DNA from: Pseudomonadota bacterium
Lineage (GTDB): Bacteria > Pseudomonadota > Alphaproteobacteria > Caulobacterales > Caulobacteraceae
Reading direction: 5' to 3'
DNA: 8,107 nt
NCBI GenBank assembly: GCA_023433655.1
Contig: JAEYUE010000214.1
Span: 1-8,107, forward strand
Below, piece by piece: positions 1-5,378 of this stretch. Position 1 is the stretch's first letter. Each line of letters opens with the position of its first letter. A program made the position numbers and the translations under genes. The notes beneath the pieces are model-generated. The model was not told the DNA's origin. It did not search any database and saw only the letters and a list, made by a program, of their open reading frames with translations.

Positions 1-1196
1 ACGTTGCGGTCGGCGAACAGGTTCAGCGAGGTGCCGGCCTGTTCGAACAGGGTGAAGAACACCACCGCGCCGAAGATCAGCACCACCGCCAGCATCATCC
101 GCTGGCGCTGCACCCAGGTCTTGCAGACGAAGGCGATGATCCAGGCGATCAGCGCCAGCGACAGCAGCGTCGAGATGCTCAGAACCGTGCCGACGAGGGC
201 GTTGCGCTGGACCATGAACCAGACGATGCCGACGCCGAGGATGGCGAGAATGTAGATCAGCCATTCGCGGTTGATCGGACCGAGCACCGGCCGCTTGATC
301 AGTTCGGGAACCGGCGGTTCGCCCTTGCCCTGCAGCAGCGGCTTGCCGAGCACGAAGACGACGAGGCCCAGCGCCATGCCGACGCCGGCGAGGCCGAAGC
401 CGGCCCACCAGCCCACGGTCTGGCCCAGCAGGCCGCACAGCACGGCCGCCCAGAAGGCACCCAGGTTGATGCCGTAGTAGTAGAGGGTGAAGCCGGAATC
501 CCGCCGGGGATCGCCCTGCGGATACAGCTGGCCGACGATCGTCGAGATGTTCGGCTTCAGGAAGCCGACCCCCATGATGATCAGCGAAATGGCCAGGTAG
601 AAGATGTTGACGCCGTTCTGGTCGCGGGTCTGCACCAGCTGGTACGAGCCCTCAGGCAGCACCTGCGGCAGGCTGGCCGTCGCCGGCAGGTCGGTCAGGG
701 CCAGGCCGCCGTCCTCGGCGGGCGTGAAGGCGTAGCGCTGGCCGTCGACCATGATGCCGACCTCGCGGGCCGCGCCGCGGCCCTCGCTGACGACCTCGTA
801 CTGGGCGCCCGCATAGGTCAGGGTCTCGGTCGCCGGACGGCCCTCGAAGGCCATCATGCCGTGACCCGCGACCAGCAGCACGGCGCCGAAGGCGATGGCC
901 TTGCGCGTGCCGATGTAGCGGTCGGCCATGATGCCGCCGATCAGCGGCAGCAGATAGACCAGCGAGGTGTAGGAGCCATAGGTGGCGCTCGCCGTGGCGT
1001 CATCGAACAGAAAATGCTGGGTCAGGAAGAAGATCAGGATGCCGCGCATCCCGTAGTAGGAGAACCGCTCCCACATCTCGGCGAAGAACAGGATGATCAG
1101 CCCTTTCGGGTGGTTCTTCAGGATCTGCATCAGGACGGGCAGGCCCGTTAGCAAGGTGATGATCAGACCCGCGAGGATGACGATGTTCAGGCTCAT
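1..1196 (-). CDS. POT/PTR family peptide:H+ symporter (C-terminus beyond window edge)
   Basis: This is an inner-membrane proton-coupled di-/tripeptide importer of the POT (PTR2) family. The 398 visible residues carry the family's ExxERFxYYG motif (E40, E43, R44, F45, Y47, Y48, G49), the PTR2 signature FTLYYYGINLGAF (236-248), and a later helix with FEQAGTSLNLFADR (384-397). In POTs the ExxER motif takes part in proton coupling. Two things differ from a standard POT. A hydrophobic segment (about 4-26) precedes the canonical first helix, which starts near residue 32. About 80 residues (118-196), rich in polar and beta-prone sequence, are inserted between the third and fourth canonical helices. 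The ATG at 1196 has a purine-rich GGGGGAGA site about 7 bases upstream, and the sequence conserved from the first helix onward fits this start. The gene is cut by the window edge, so the last helices are not visible. The family call is firm; the exact substrate is not known. Confidence 0.95.
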   Translation of the reverse strand, partial: MSLNIVILAGLIITLLTGLPVLMQILKNHPKGLIILFFAEMWERFSYYGMRGILIFFLTQHFLFDDATASATYGSYTSLVYLLPLIGGIMADRYIGTRKAIAFGAVLLVAGHGMMAFEGRPATETLTYAGAQYEVVSEGRGAAREVGIMVDGQRYAFTPAEDGGLALTDLPATASLPQVLPEGSYQLVQTRDQNGVNIFYLAISLIIMGVGFLKPNISTIVGQLYPQGDPRRDSGFTLYYYGINLGAFWAAVLCGLLGQTVGWWAGFGLAGVGMALGLVVFVLGKPLLQGKGEPPVPELIKRPVLGPINREWLIYILAILGVGIVWFMVQRNALVGTVLSISTLLSLALIAWIIAFVCKTWVQRQRMMLAVVLIFGAVVFFTLFEQAGTSLNLFADRN

Positions 1197-1235
1197 GCCG
1201 CGTCTCCCCCCATTCGCCCGGCTTGAAGCCCGGCC

Positions 1236-1254
1236 GAAGCGCTCGCGGCGCTTC
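1236..1254 (-). repeat. Perfect 7-bp inverted repeat in the symporter leader region
   Basis: GAAGCGC (1236-1242) and GCGCTTC (1248-1254) are exact reverse complements with a five-base loop, 40 bases before the symporter ATG. No T-tract follows on either strand, so it is not a classical intrinsic terminator. It could be a leader hairpin or a factor-dependent terminator for the upstream coiled-coil gene. Confidence 0.4.
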
Positions 1255-1260
1255 CTCCAT

Positions 1261-1276
1261 CCGTTTTACGCAACGG
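1261..1276. repeat. 5-bp inverted repeat with six-base loop
   Basis: CCGTT (1261-1265) and AACGG (1272-1276) are reverse complements around a six-base loop. The repeat encloses the minus-strand TAAAAC that could serve as the -10 box for the symporter gene, so it could be an operator. The arms are short enough to arise by chance. Confidence 0.2.
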
Positions 1277-1397
1277 CTCACTCCCGAATTGCAGCGCCCC
1301 ACCTGACGCGCGAAGGCGCATAAGCAGCACGGCAGGCAAGACCGGACAAGAGTTAAGGGTAAATTGGCGTGGACAGCGCGCCCGCCGTCGGTCTCTC

Positions 1398-1409
1398 GAG
1401 GCCGGCCTC
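1398..1409. repeat. 12-bp perfect palindrome at the 3' end of the coiled-coil gene
   Basis: GAGGCCGGCCTC is self-complementary and overlaps the stop codon of the minus-strand coiled-coil gene. It could fold as a 4-bp stem with a 4-base loop in RNA, but no T-run follows, so a terminator role is uncertain. Confidence 0.25.
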
Positions 1410-1629
1410 AGGCTTCGACGAGGTCGAGGCGACGTTCGATCCGCCCCAGACGCTGATCGAAATGATCAATCCGGCGGTTCAGGCTGTTTACGTTGTTCTC
1501 GAGCCCCGTCAGCCGCACCTTGATGTGGTGCATGTCTTCCTTGATGTTGACGAGGTCGGTCTCGATCCGTCCAAGCTGCGCCTGGATCTTCTGAAGCACC
1601 GGAACGATGATCTCGGTCACCTCTGACAT
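1408..1629 (-). CDS. Small coiled-coil protein of unknown function (73 aa)
   Basis: The protein starts MSEVTEIIVPVLQKIQAQLG and is almost entirely amphipathic helix. Hydrophobic residues recur at heptad or 11-residue spacing (I19-like positions through L40, L43, V47, L50, I54, F57, L61, I64, L68), separated by Asp, Arg, Glu and Asn. There is no signal peptide, membrane segment, cysteine or catalytic motif, so a cytoplasmic oligomer or partner-binding coil is likely. Proteins of this general look are common hypotheticals in alphaproteobacteria; I cannot assign a function. The reading frame extends upstream to 1773, but that extension runs into the divergent asparaginase gene and has atypical composition, so the ATG at 1629 is preferred. 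No Shine-Dalgarno precedes it. A promoter-like pair (1664-1636) would place transcription start at the A of this ATG, suggesting a leaderless mRNA. The neighbour across the 34-base gap is divergent. Confidence 0.75.
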   Translation of the reverse strand: MSEVTEIIVPVLQKIQAQLGRIETDLVNIKEDMHHIKVRLTGLENNVNSLNRRIDHFDQRLGRIERRLDLVEA

Positions 1630-1651
1630 GGCCGGAACATAGCGTGAAAAT
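1623..1651 (+). promoter_or_regulatory. Possible promoter of the asparaginase gene, overlapping the opposite promoter
   Basis: On the plus strand, CTGACA (1623-1628; 5 of 6) and GAAAAT (1646-1651; 4 of 6) are 17 bases apart. Transcription would start around 1658, giving a leader of only about six bases and leaving out the GGAG at 1652-1655. That conflict makes this promoter less certain than the minus-strand one; the true promoter may lie further upstream within the coiled-coil gene. Confidence 0.25.
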
Positions 1652-1664
1652 GGAGTACTGCCAA
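1636..1664 (-). promoter_or_regulatory. Predicted sigma-70-type promoter of the coiled-coil gene
   Basis: On the minus strand, TTGGCA (1664-1659; 5 of 6 to TTGACA) and TATGTT (1641-1636; 4 of 6 to TATAAT) are separated by exactly 17 bases. A start seven bases after the -10 falls on position 1629, the A of the ATG, so the transcript would have no leader. The -35 box overlaps the first base of the divergent asparaginase ATG. Confidence 0.5.
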
Positions 1665-2722
1665 TGAAACGCTGGTTGGCCGGGATCGGCTGCATCGCCC
1701 TCCTCGCCGCACCCGCCGCCGCCCAGGACGCCCCCCGCTGGTCTTTCGCCATCCACGGCGGAGCGGGCGTCATCGAGCGCGACAGCCTGACGCCCGAACA
1801 GGACGCCGCCTACCGCGCCGCCCTGCACCGCGCGCTGGAGGCCGGCTCGGCCGTCCTCGCCGACGGCGGCTCGGCTCTCGACGCGGTCCAGGCGGCGATC
1901 CAGATCATGGAAGACGACCCGCTGTTCAATGCGGGCCGTGGCGCCGTCTTCACCGCCGCCGGCCGCAACGAGTTGGACTCGGCGATCATGAACGGGGCCG
2001 ACCGCACCGCCGGCGCCGTCGCCGGCCTGACCACCACCCGCCACCCCATCGCCGCGGCCCGCGCGGTGATGGAGCAGTCGCCGCACGTCATGCTGATCGG
2101 CGAGGGCGCCGACACGTTCGCCGCCTCTGTCGGTCTCGAACAGGTCGACCCGTCCTTCTTTTTCACTGAACGCCGCTGGCAGGGCCTGGTCCGCGCCCTC
2201 GAACAGCAGGGCCAGCCGATTCCCGACCGTCCCGCCGGCGCGCCCTCGCCGCAGGCCTCGGCCGATCTCCCCGCTCCGCCGCTCAACGAACGCAAATTCG
2301 GCACCGTCGGCGCGGTGGCGCTGGACAGCCAGGGCCGGCTGGCGGCCGGCACCTCGACCGGCGGCATGACCGCCAAGCGATGGGGCCGGGTCGGCGACGT
2401 GCCGGTGATCGGGGCCGGCACCTACGCCTCCAACGCCGAGGGCTGCGCCGTCTCGGCCACCGGCTCGGGCGAGTATTTCATCCGCGCCACCGTCGCCCGC
2501 GACATCTGCCACCGCACCGCCGCCGGCGCCGACGTGCAGGCGGCCGCCGACGCCGAGATCGCCGACGTCGGCTCGATCCGGGGCGCCGGCGGGGTGATTG
2601 TCATGGGCCCCGAGGGCCGGCCGGCCTTCGCCATGAACACCTCCGGCATGTACCGCGGCGCCGTGTCCTCGACCGAAGCCGCCCGCGTGGCCATCTACGG
2701 CGACGAGGAACTGCGGCCGTGA
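1664..2722 (+). CDS. Exported isoaspartyl peptidase / plant-type L-asparaginase (Ntn hydrolase)
   Basis: This enzyme hydrolyses isoaspartyl dipeptides and L-asparagine. The precursor cleaves itself into alpha and beta chains, and the new N-terminal threonine is the nucleophile. The family landmarks are present: AIHGGAG near the start of the mature protein (29-35), NAGRGAVFT (89-97), the cleavage site FG|TVGAVALD with Thr214 as predicted nucleophile, STGGMTAKRWGRVGD (231-245), and TGSGE (266-270). Residues 1-20 form a signal peptide ending AAPAAA|Q, so the enzyme is probably periplasmic. The E. coli homologue IaaA is 321 residues and cytoplasmic; the extra length here is mainly the signal. A Pro/Ala-rich linker (about 184-207) precedes the cleavage site, as expected for the disordered end of the alpha chain. 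GGAG at 1652-1655, eight bases upstream, supports the ATG at 1664. The stop overlaps the next gene's GTG by four bases. Confidence 0.93.
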   Translation: MKRWLAGIGCIALLAAPAAAQDAPRWSFAIHGGAGVIERDSLTPEQDAAYRAALHRALEAGSAVLADGGSALDAVQAAIQIMEDDPLFNAGRGAVFTAAGRNELDSAIMNGADRTAGAVAGLTTTRHPIAAARAVMEQSPHVMLIGEGADTFAASVGLEQVDPSFFFTERRWQGLVRALEQQGQPIPDRPAGAPSPQASADLPAPPLNERKFGTVGAVALDSQGRLAAGTSTGGMTAKRWGRVGDVPVIGAGTYASNAEGCAVSATGSGEYFIRATVARDICHRTAAGADVQAAADAEIADVGSIRGAGGVIVMGPEGRPAFAMNTSGMYRGAVSSTEAARVAIYGDEELRP

Positions 2723-3225
2723 GCGCCAACCGCGACACGCCCGGCGTCATCGCTCCGCCGCCGCTGATCTATCTCGGTTTCCTGCTGGCTGGCTGGGCGA
2801 TCTTCCGCTTCGCCAACCCCGAGGTGCTGGGCGAGGCGGCCCGGTGGCTGAAGCTCGGCTTCGGCCTGGAGACCCAGACCCGCCGGATCGTCTCCCTGCC
2901 GCTGATCATCGGCGGCCTGCTGCTGGACGGCGCCGCCGCCGGCTATTTCCGCCGCCTCGGCACCGCCGTCGAGCCGTGGAAGCCCTCGACCGTTCTCGCT
3001 ACCGACGGCCTCTACCGCTTCAGCCGAAACCCGATCTACCTCGGCTTCGCCATCACCTACATCGGCCTCGCCATCGCCATGGACAGCGTCCTCGTCCTGG
3101 TGCTGCTGATCCCCTGCCTGATCGTCGTCGACAGCTTCGTCATCCGACGCGAGGAGCGCTATCTCTCGGCGAAATTCGGCGCCGACTACGACGCCTACCG
3201 GGCCCGGGTGCGGCGATGGCTGTGA
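2719..3225 (+). CDS. Membrane methyltransferase of the isoprenylcysteine/phospholipid methyltransferase (ICMT/PEMT) type
   Basis: This is a 168-residue integral membrane protein with about four helices (roughly 14-30, 56-76, 104-121, 123-141). The C-terminal half has the family pattern: FRRLGTAVEPWKPS (78-90), GLYRFSRNPIYLGF (97-110, the GxYxxxRNPxY motif) and REERYLSAKFGADYDAYRA (144-162, the ExER..FG..Y..Y motif). These segments form the S-adenosylmethionine pocket in ICMT and PEMT-like enzymes. Bacterial members of this size are poorly characterised and the methyl acceptor cannot be read from sequence; lipids or other hydrophobic substrates are plausible. The GTG at 2719 overlaps the asparaginase stop (GTGA), which implies translational coupling. 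The open frame continues upstream, but only as an out-of-frame shadow of the asparaginase gene. The 3' end overlaps the next gene by 10 bases. Confidence 0.88.
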   Translation: MSANRDTPGVIAPPPLIYLGFLLAGWAIFRFANPEVLGEAARWLKLGFGLETQTRRIVSLPLIIGGLLLDGAAAGYFRRLGTAVEPWKPSTVLATDGLYRFSRNPIYLGFAITYIGLAIAMDSVLVLVLLIPCLIVVDSFVIRREERYLSAKFGADYDAYRARVRRWL

Positions 3226-3488
3226 CCCCCGACCCCCGCGACGAACTGTCCCTGATGGCGATGGAAGAGCTCGACGCCGCCTGCGGCCTGGCGTGGCCCG
3301 ACATCAAGGCCATCACCCCGTGGGGCGACAGCTTCACCGGCTTCGCCCCCTCCGGCCGCGAAGTCGAGATCGAGCGCCGCTACCTGTGGGCGCACGAGCC
3401 CGAGGGCTCGGTCTCGGTCGAGGTCGAGGTGCGCGACGTGGGGGCCCGCACCGGGGCCGAGGCCAAGGCCCTGATAACGCCGAACTGA
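3216..3488 (+). CDS. Hypothetical protein, 90 aa
   Basis: I do not recognise this protein. It is small and acidic, with a helical-looking N-terminal part containing MAMEELDAACGLAWPD (14-29), a central stretch GDSFTGFAPSGREVEIERRY (37-56), and an alternating Val/Glu run SVSVEVEVRDV (65-75) that suggests beta strands. There is no signal peptide or membrane segment, so it is probably cytoplasmic. The ATG at 3216 overlaps the end of the methyltransferase gene by 10 bases, suggesting coupled translation. GTG at 3222 is an alternative start two codons later. The longer open frame upstream is a shadow of the methyltransferase gene. Coding status rests on the tight overlap and a protein-like composition. 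It is the last gene before a 118-base gap. Confidence 0.6.
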   Translation: MAVTPDPRDELSLMAMEELDAACGLAWPDIKAITPWGDSFTGFAPSGREVEIERRYLWAHEPEGSVSVEVEVRDVGARTGAEAKALITPN

Positions 3489-3537
3489 CCCTCGCCTCCC
3501 GCATCGGGCGAATCCGCGACGCCGTTAACCTTTCCCG

Positions 3538-3566
3538 TTGCCAAGCGGAGCCGTCGCGGCAAGATG
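3538..3566 (+). promoter_or_regulatory. Weak promoter candidate upstream of the His-rich protein gene
   Basis: TTGCCA (3538-3543; 5 of 6 to TTGACA) is followed after 17 bases by AAGATG (3561-3566). The latter sits in GCAAGATG, which matches six of eight positions of the Caulobacter -10 GCTANAWC. A start near 3573 would leave a leader of about 34 bases containing the ribosome binding site GGGGAG (3596-3601). The -10 is poor, so this is tentative. Confidence 0.25.
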
Positions 3567-3584
3567 CGCCGTCCGCGAACGGCG
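3567..3584 (+). repeat. 6-bp inverted repeat in the leader of the His-rich protein gene
   Basis: CGCCGT (3567-3572) and ACGGCG (3579-3584) are exact reverse complements around a six-base loop, 12 bases before the ribosome binding site. It could fold in the leader RNA, but short GC stems are common at this base composition. Confidence 0.2.
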
Positions 3585-3606
3585 GTCGGTCCGGCGGGGA
3601 GCCCCG

Positions 3607-4326
3607 ATGTCCTACGGCGACGACTTCGCCAGCGTCGATACGGCCGGCGCCCCGCTCGACCCGACCATCATGATCGGCGCCGACCCGATGTTCTGGGGCG
3701 CGATCGGGCTCGCCCTGGTGGTGGCGGCCATGTTCGGCTGGCTGTTCGGGCGGGGCGGGCGGTCAGACCATGCCGACGCCGCCCACTCGATCTGGGAGGC
3801 GGTCAACGACGCCGCCAAGGCCGCCATGAAGGCGGACACCGAGTCCCTGCCGGCCCGCGCCTCCGACCTGCGCCGCGTGCTCGGGGCCCGTCTCGGCAAG
3901 ACCCTCGCTTTCGGCGGCGCCCTCGGCGAATGCGTCACGGCGCTGGACGACGCCCTGAAGGGCCAAGTCGGGGACAATGGCCACGGCCACCCCGGACACC
4001 CGCCCGGCCCCGATACGGGGCACGGTCACGACGGCCACTCGGCCGGCGACTCGGGCCACGCCGCCGCGCCTTCCGCCGCCTCCAGCGTCACCATCGTCTC
4101 GGTTCACACCCCCCCGGCCCCGGCCCATGCGCCCGCGCCGGCCCATGGCAAGCGGCCGATGACGACGAAGGAGCGCAACGACGCCCTGCGCCTTGCCGTG
4201 GCCGACTTCAACGATCACTGGCGCCACCGCTCGGCTCGCGAGGGCGAGATGCGGGCGATCGTCGCCGAGCTCTGCAACACCGCCACGCGCCGCCCGCACC
4301 TCAGCCACAGCGGCGGCCAGCACTGA
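3607..4326 (+). CDS. Single-helix membrane protein with histidine-rich linker, unknown function (239 aa)
   Basis: The protein is not recognised. A short polar N-terminus is followed by one hydrophobic helix (about 28-48) with GRGGR after it, predicting an N-out, C-in inner-membrane anchor. Residues 57-120 look helical (SIWEAVNDAAKAAMKADT, then LRRVLGARLGKTLAFGGALGECV). A Gly/His/Pro linker (125-151) carries eight His residues in GHGHPGH, GHGHDGH and GH patterns, which could bind divalent metal. An Ala/Pro stretch with further His (168-180) leads to a charged helical C-terminus (186-224) with NDHWRHR. The ATG at 3607 has GGGGAG six bases upstream. In-frame codons further upstream are possible but lack such a site. 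The FAH-family gene follows after 44 bases, so the two may share a transcript. The linker could also be merely flexible rather than metal-binding. Confidence 0.8.
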   Translation: MSYGDDFASVDTAGAPLDPTIMIGADPMFWGAIGLALVVAAMFGWLFGRGGRSDHADAAHSIWEAVNDAAKAAMKADTESLPARASDLRRVLGARLGKTLAFGGALGECVTALDDALKGQVGDNGHGHPGHPPGPDTGHGHDGHSAGDSGHAAAPSAASSVTIVSVHTPPAPAHAPAPAHGKRPMTTKERNDALRLAVADFNDHWRHRSAREGEMRAIVAELCNTATRRPHLSHSGGQH

Positions 4327-4345
4327 CGCAGCCTGTTCCCCCGCG

Positions 4346-4358
4346 GGCGGAAACCGCC
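4346..4358 (+). repeat. Small GC hairpin just before the FAH-family gene
   Basis: GGCGG and CCGCC flank AAA, giving a 5-bp stem with a three-base loop. It sits six bases before the GGGAGG ribosome binding site of the next gene. No T-run follows, so it is not an intrinsic terminator. It could affect access of ribosomes to the start. Confidence 0.25.
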
Positions 4359-4363
4359 TAAGC

Positions 4364-4369
4364 GGGAGG
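4364..4369 (+). promoter_or_regulatory. Shine-Dalgarno site unusually close to the FAH-family start
   Basis: GGGAGG ends one base before the ATG at 4371, against the usual five to nine. No better site lies upstream, and no in-frame ATG occurs until residue 101. Initiation may be weak or may depend on translation of the upstream gene. Confidence 0.4.
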
Positions 4370-4370
4370 C

Positions 4371-5378
4371 ATGAAACTCGCCTCGCTCAAGCACGGCCGC
4401 GACGGCCGCCTCGTCCTCGTCTCCAGCGACCTCGCCTGGTTCACCGACGCCTTCCTGATCGCCCCGACGCTGCAGGCGGCGCTCGACGACTGGGACCGGG
4501 TCGAGCCCGACCTGCGGGCCCTGGCCGAAAGCCTTGAGCACGGCGGCGTGCCGCGCGGCCGCTTCCACGAGCGCGAGGCCGCCTCGCCCCTGCCCCGCGC
4601 CTACCAGTGGGCCGACGGCTCGGCCTATGTGAACCACGTCGCCCTCGTCCGGCAAGCCCGCGGCGCGGAGATGCCCGACAGCTTCTGGACCGACCCGCTG
4701 ATGTACCAGGGCGGGTCCGACGGCTTCCTCGCCCCGCGCGATCCCATTCCGCTGAAGGACGAGGCCTGGGGCTGCGACCTCGAGGCGGAGGTCGTGGTGG
4801 TCACCGGCGACGTGCCCCAGGCCGTGACGCGCGAGGAGGCCCTGTCCCACATCCGCCTCGTCGGCCTCGTCAACGACGTCAGTCTCCGCAACCTGATCCC
4901 GGCCGAACTGGCCAAGGGCTTCGGCTTCGTCCAGTCCAAACCGGCCTCGGCCCTGTCGCCGGTCTTCGTCACCCCGGACGCGCTGGGCGACCGCTGGAAG
5001 GACGGCAAGCTGCACGGCACCCTGTCGGTGCAGCTGAACGGCCAGGACTTCGGTCGTGCGGACGCTGGCGTCGACATGACCTTCGACTTCGGCACGCTGA
5101 TCGCCCACCTGGCGAAGACCCGCAGCCTCGGGGCCGGCTCGATCATCGGCTCGGGCACCGTCTCCAACCGCGACGCCGACGGCGGCCCCGGCAAGCCGGT
5201 CTCCGAGGGCGGCCTCGGCTACTCCTGCATCGCCGAGGTCCGCACGGTGGAGACCATCCTGCGGGGCAAGCCGGAAACCAGCTTCCTCAAGCACGGCGAC
5301 ACCGTCCGCATCGAGATGCTCGACGACCACCACCACTCCATCTTCGGCGCCATCGAACAGACGGTCGGGCCGGCGTGA
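4371..5378 (+). CDS. Fumarylacetoacetate hydrolase-family protein (335 aa)
   Basis: FAH-family enzymes cleave carbon-carbon bonds in beta-diketone-like acids using a divalent metal. Longer members like this one are often annotated as fumarylacetoacetase of tyrosine/homogentisate degradation. The N-terminal domain (1-80) begins MKLASLKHGRDGRLVLVSSD. The catalytic domain has the metal-ligand strand CDLEAEVVVVTGD (135-147, Glu138 and Glu140 as likely ligands), LVNDVSLRN (166-174, Asp169), FVQSKPAS (187-193, Lys189) and GSIIGSGTVSN (256-266). Residues 318-323 are DDHHHS near the C-terminus. Length fits the roughly 330-residue subgroup. No signal peptide is seen, so it is cytoplasmic. The start is set by the family-like N-terminus, but GGGAGG lies only one base before the ATG, unusually close. 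The stop overlaps the next ATG (TGATG). No other tyrosine-pathway gene is visible, so the substrate is not certain. Confidence 0.9.
   Translation: MKLASLKHGRDGRLVLVSSDLAWFTDAFLIAPTLQAALDDWDRVEPDLRALAESLEHGGVPRGRFHEREAASPLPRAYQWADGSAYVNHVALVRQARGAEMPDSFWTDPLMYQGGSDGFLAPRDPIPLKDEAWGCDLEAEVVVVTGDVPQAVTREEALSHIRLVGLVNDVSLRNLIPAELAKGFGFVQSKPASALSPVFVTPDALGDRWKDGKLHGTLSVQLNGQDFGRADAGVDMTFDFGTLIAHLAKTRSLGAGSIIGSGTVSNRDADGGPGKPVSEGGLGYSCIAEVRTVETILRGKPETSFLKHGDTVRIEMLDDHHHSIFGAIEQTVGPA

Larger units (their letters stand above)
1197..1407. other. Intergenic region upstream of the POT symporter gene
   Basis: These 211 bases lie between two minus-strand genes and hold no convincing coding sequence. They contain inverted repeats at 1236-1254 and 1261-1276. 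On the minus strand, TAAAAC at 1268-1263 fits the Caulobacter-type -10 pattern TANAWC, but I find no good -35 at the right distance, so the symporter promoter is only tentatively located here. If it is real, the leader would be about 60 bases and would include the 1236-1254 hairpin. Confidence 0.4.

Noticed and set aside
861..1151. Plus-strand frame (96 residues) opposite the symporter
   Set aside because: It is an antisense shadow rich in Gly, Asp and Gln; the minus strand encodes a clear POT symporter across the same bases.
1466..2512. Long minus-strand reading frame (348 residues) opposite the asparaginase gene
   Set aside because: Its product is a Gly/Ala/Arg/Asp-rich low-complexity sequence, typical of the antisense strand of a GC-rich gene. 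The plus strand carries a complete, motif-supported asparaginase.
2380..2718. Upstream extension of the methyltransferase frame
   Set aside because: It is Arg-rich sequence overlapping the asparaginase gene in another frame; the GTG at 2719 gives a normal-length family member.
3523..3543. Possible CtrA-binding site around GTTAACC before the His-rich protein gene
   Set aside because: Only one TTAACC half-site is present; the second TTAA at the seven-base spacing is missing (CGTT instead).
3763..4323. Minus-strand frame (186 residues) opposite the His-rich protein gene
   Set aside because: It is Gly/Val/Arg-rich antisense shadow with no signal, motif or ribosome binding site.
3564..4361. Arg/Pro-rich plus-strand frame (265 residues) overlapping the His-rich protein gene
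   Set aside because: It is a +2-frame shadow with extreme arginine and proline content. The competing frame has a ribosome binding site, a membrane helix and balanced composition.
4607..5377. Upstream extension of the TonB-like protein frame, giving 512 residues
   Set aside because: The extension is Arg/Pro/Gly-rich and out of frame with the FAH-family gene it overlaps. The signal peptide at the ATG at 5378 marks the true start.
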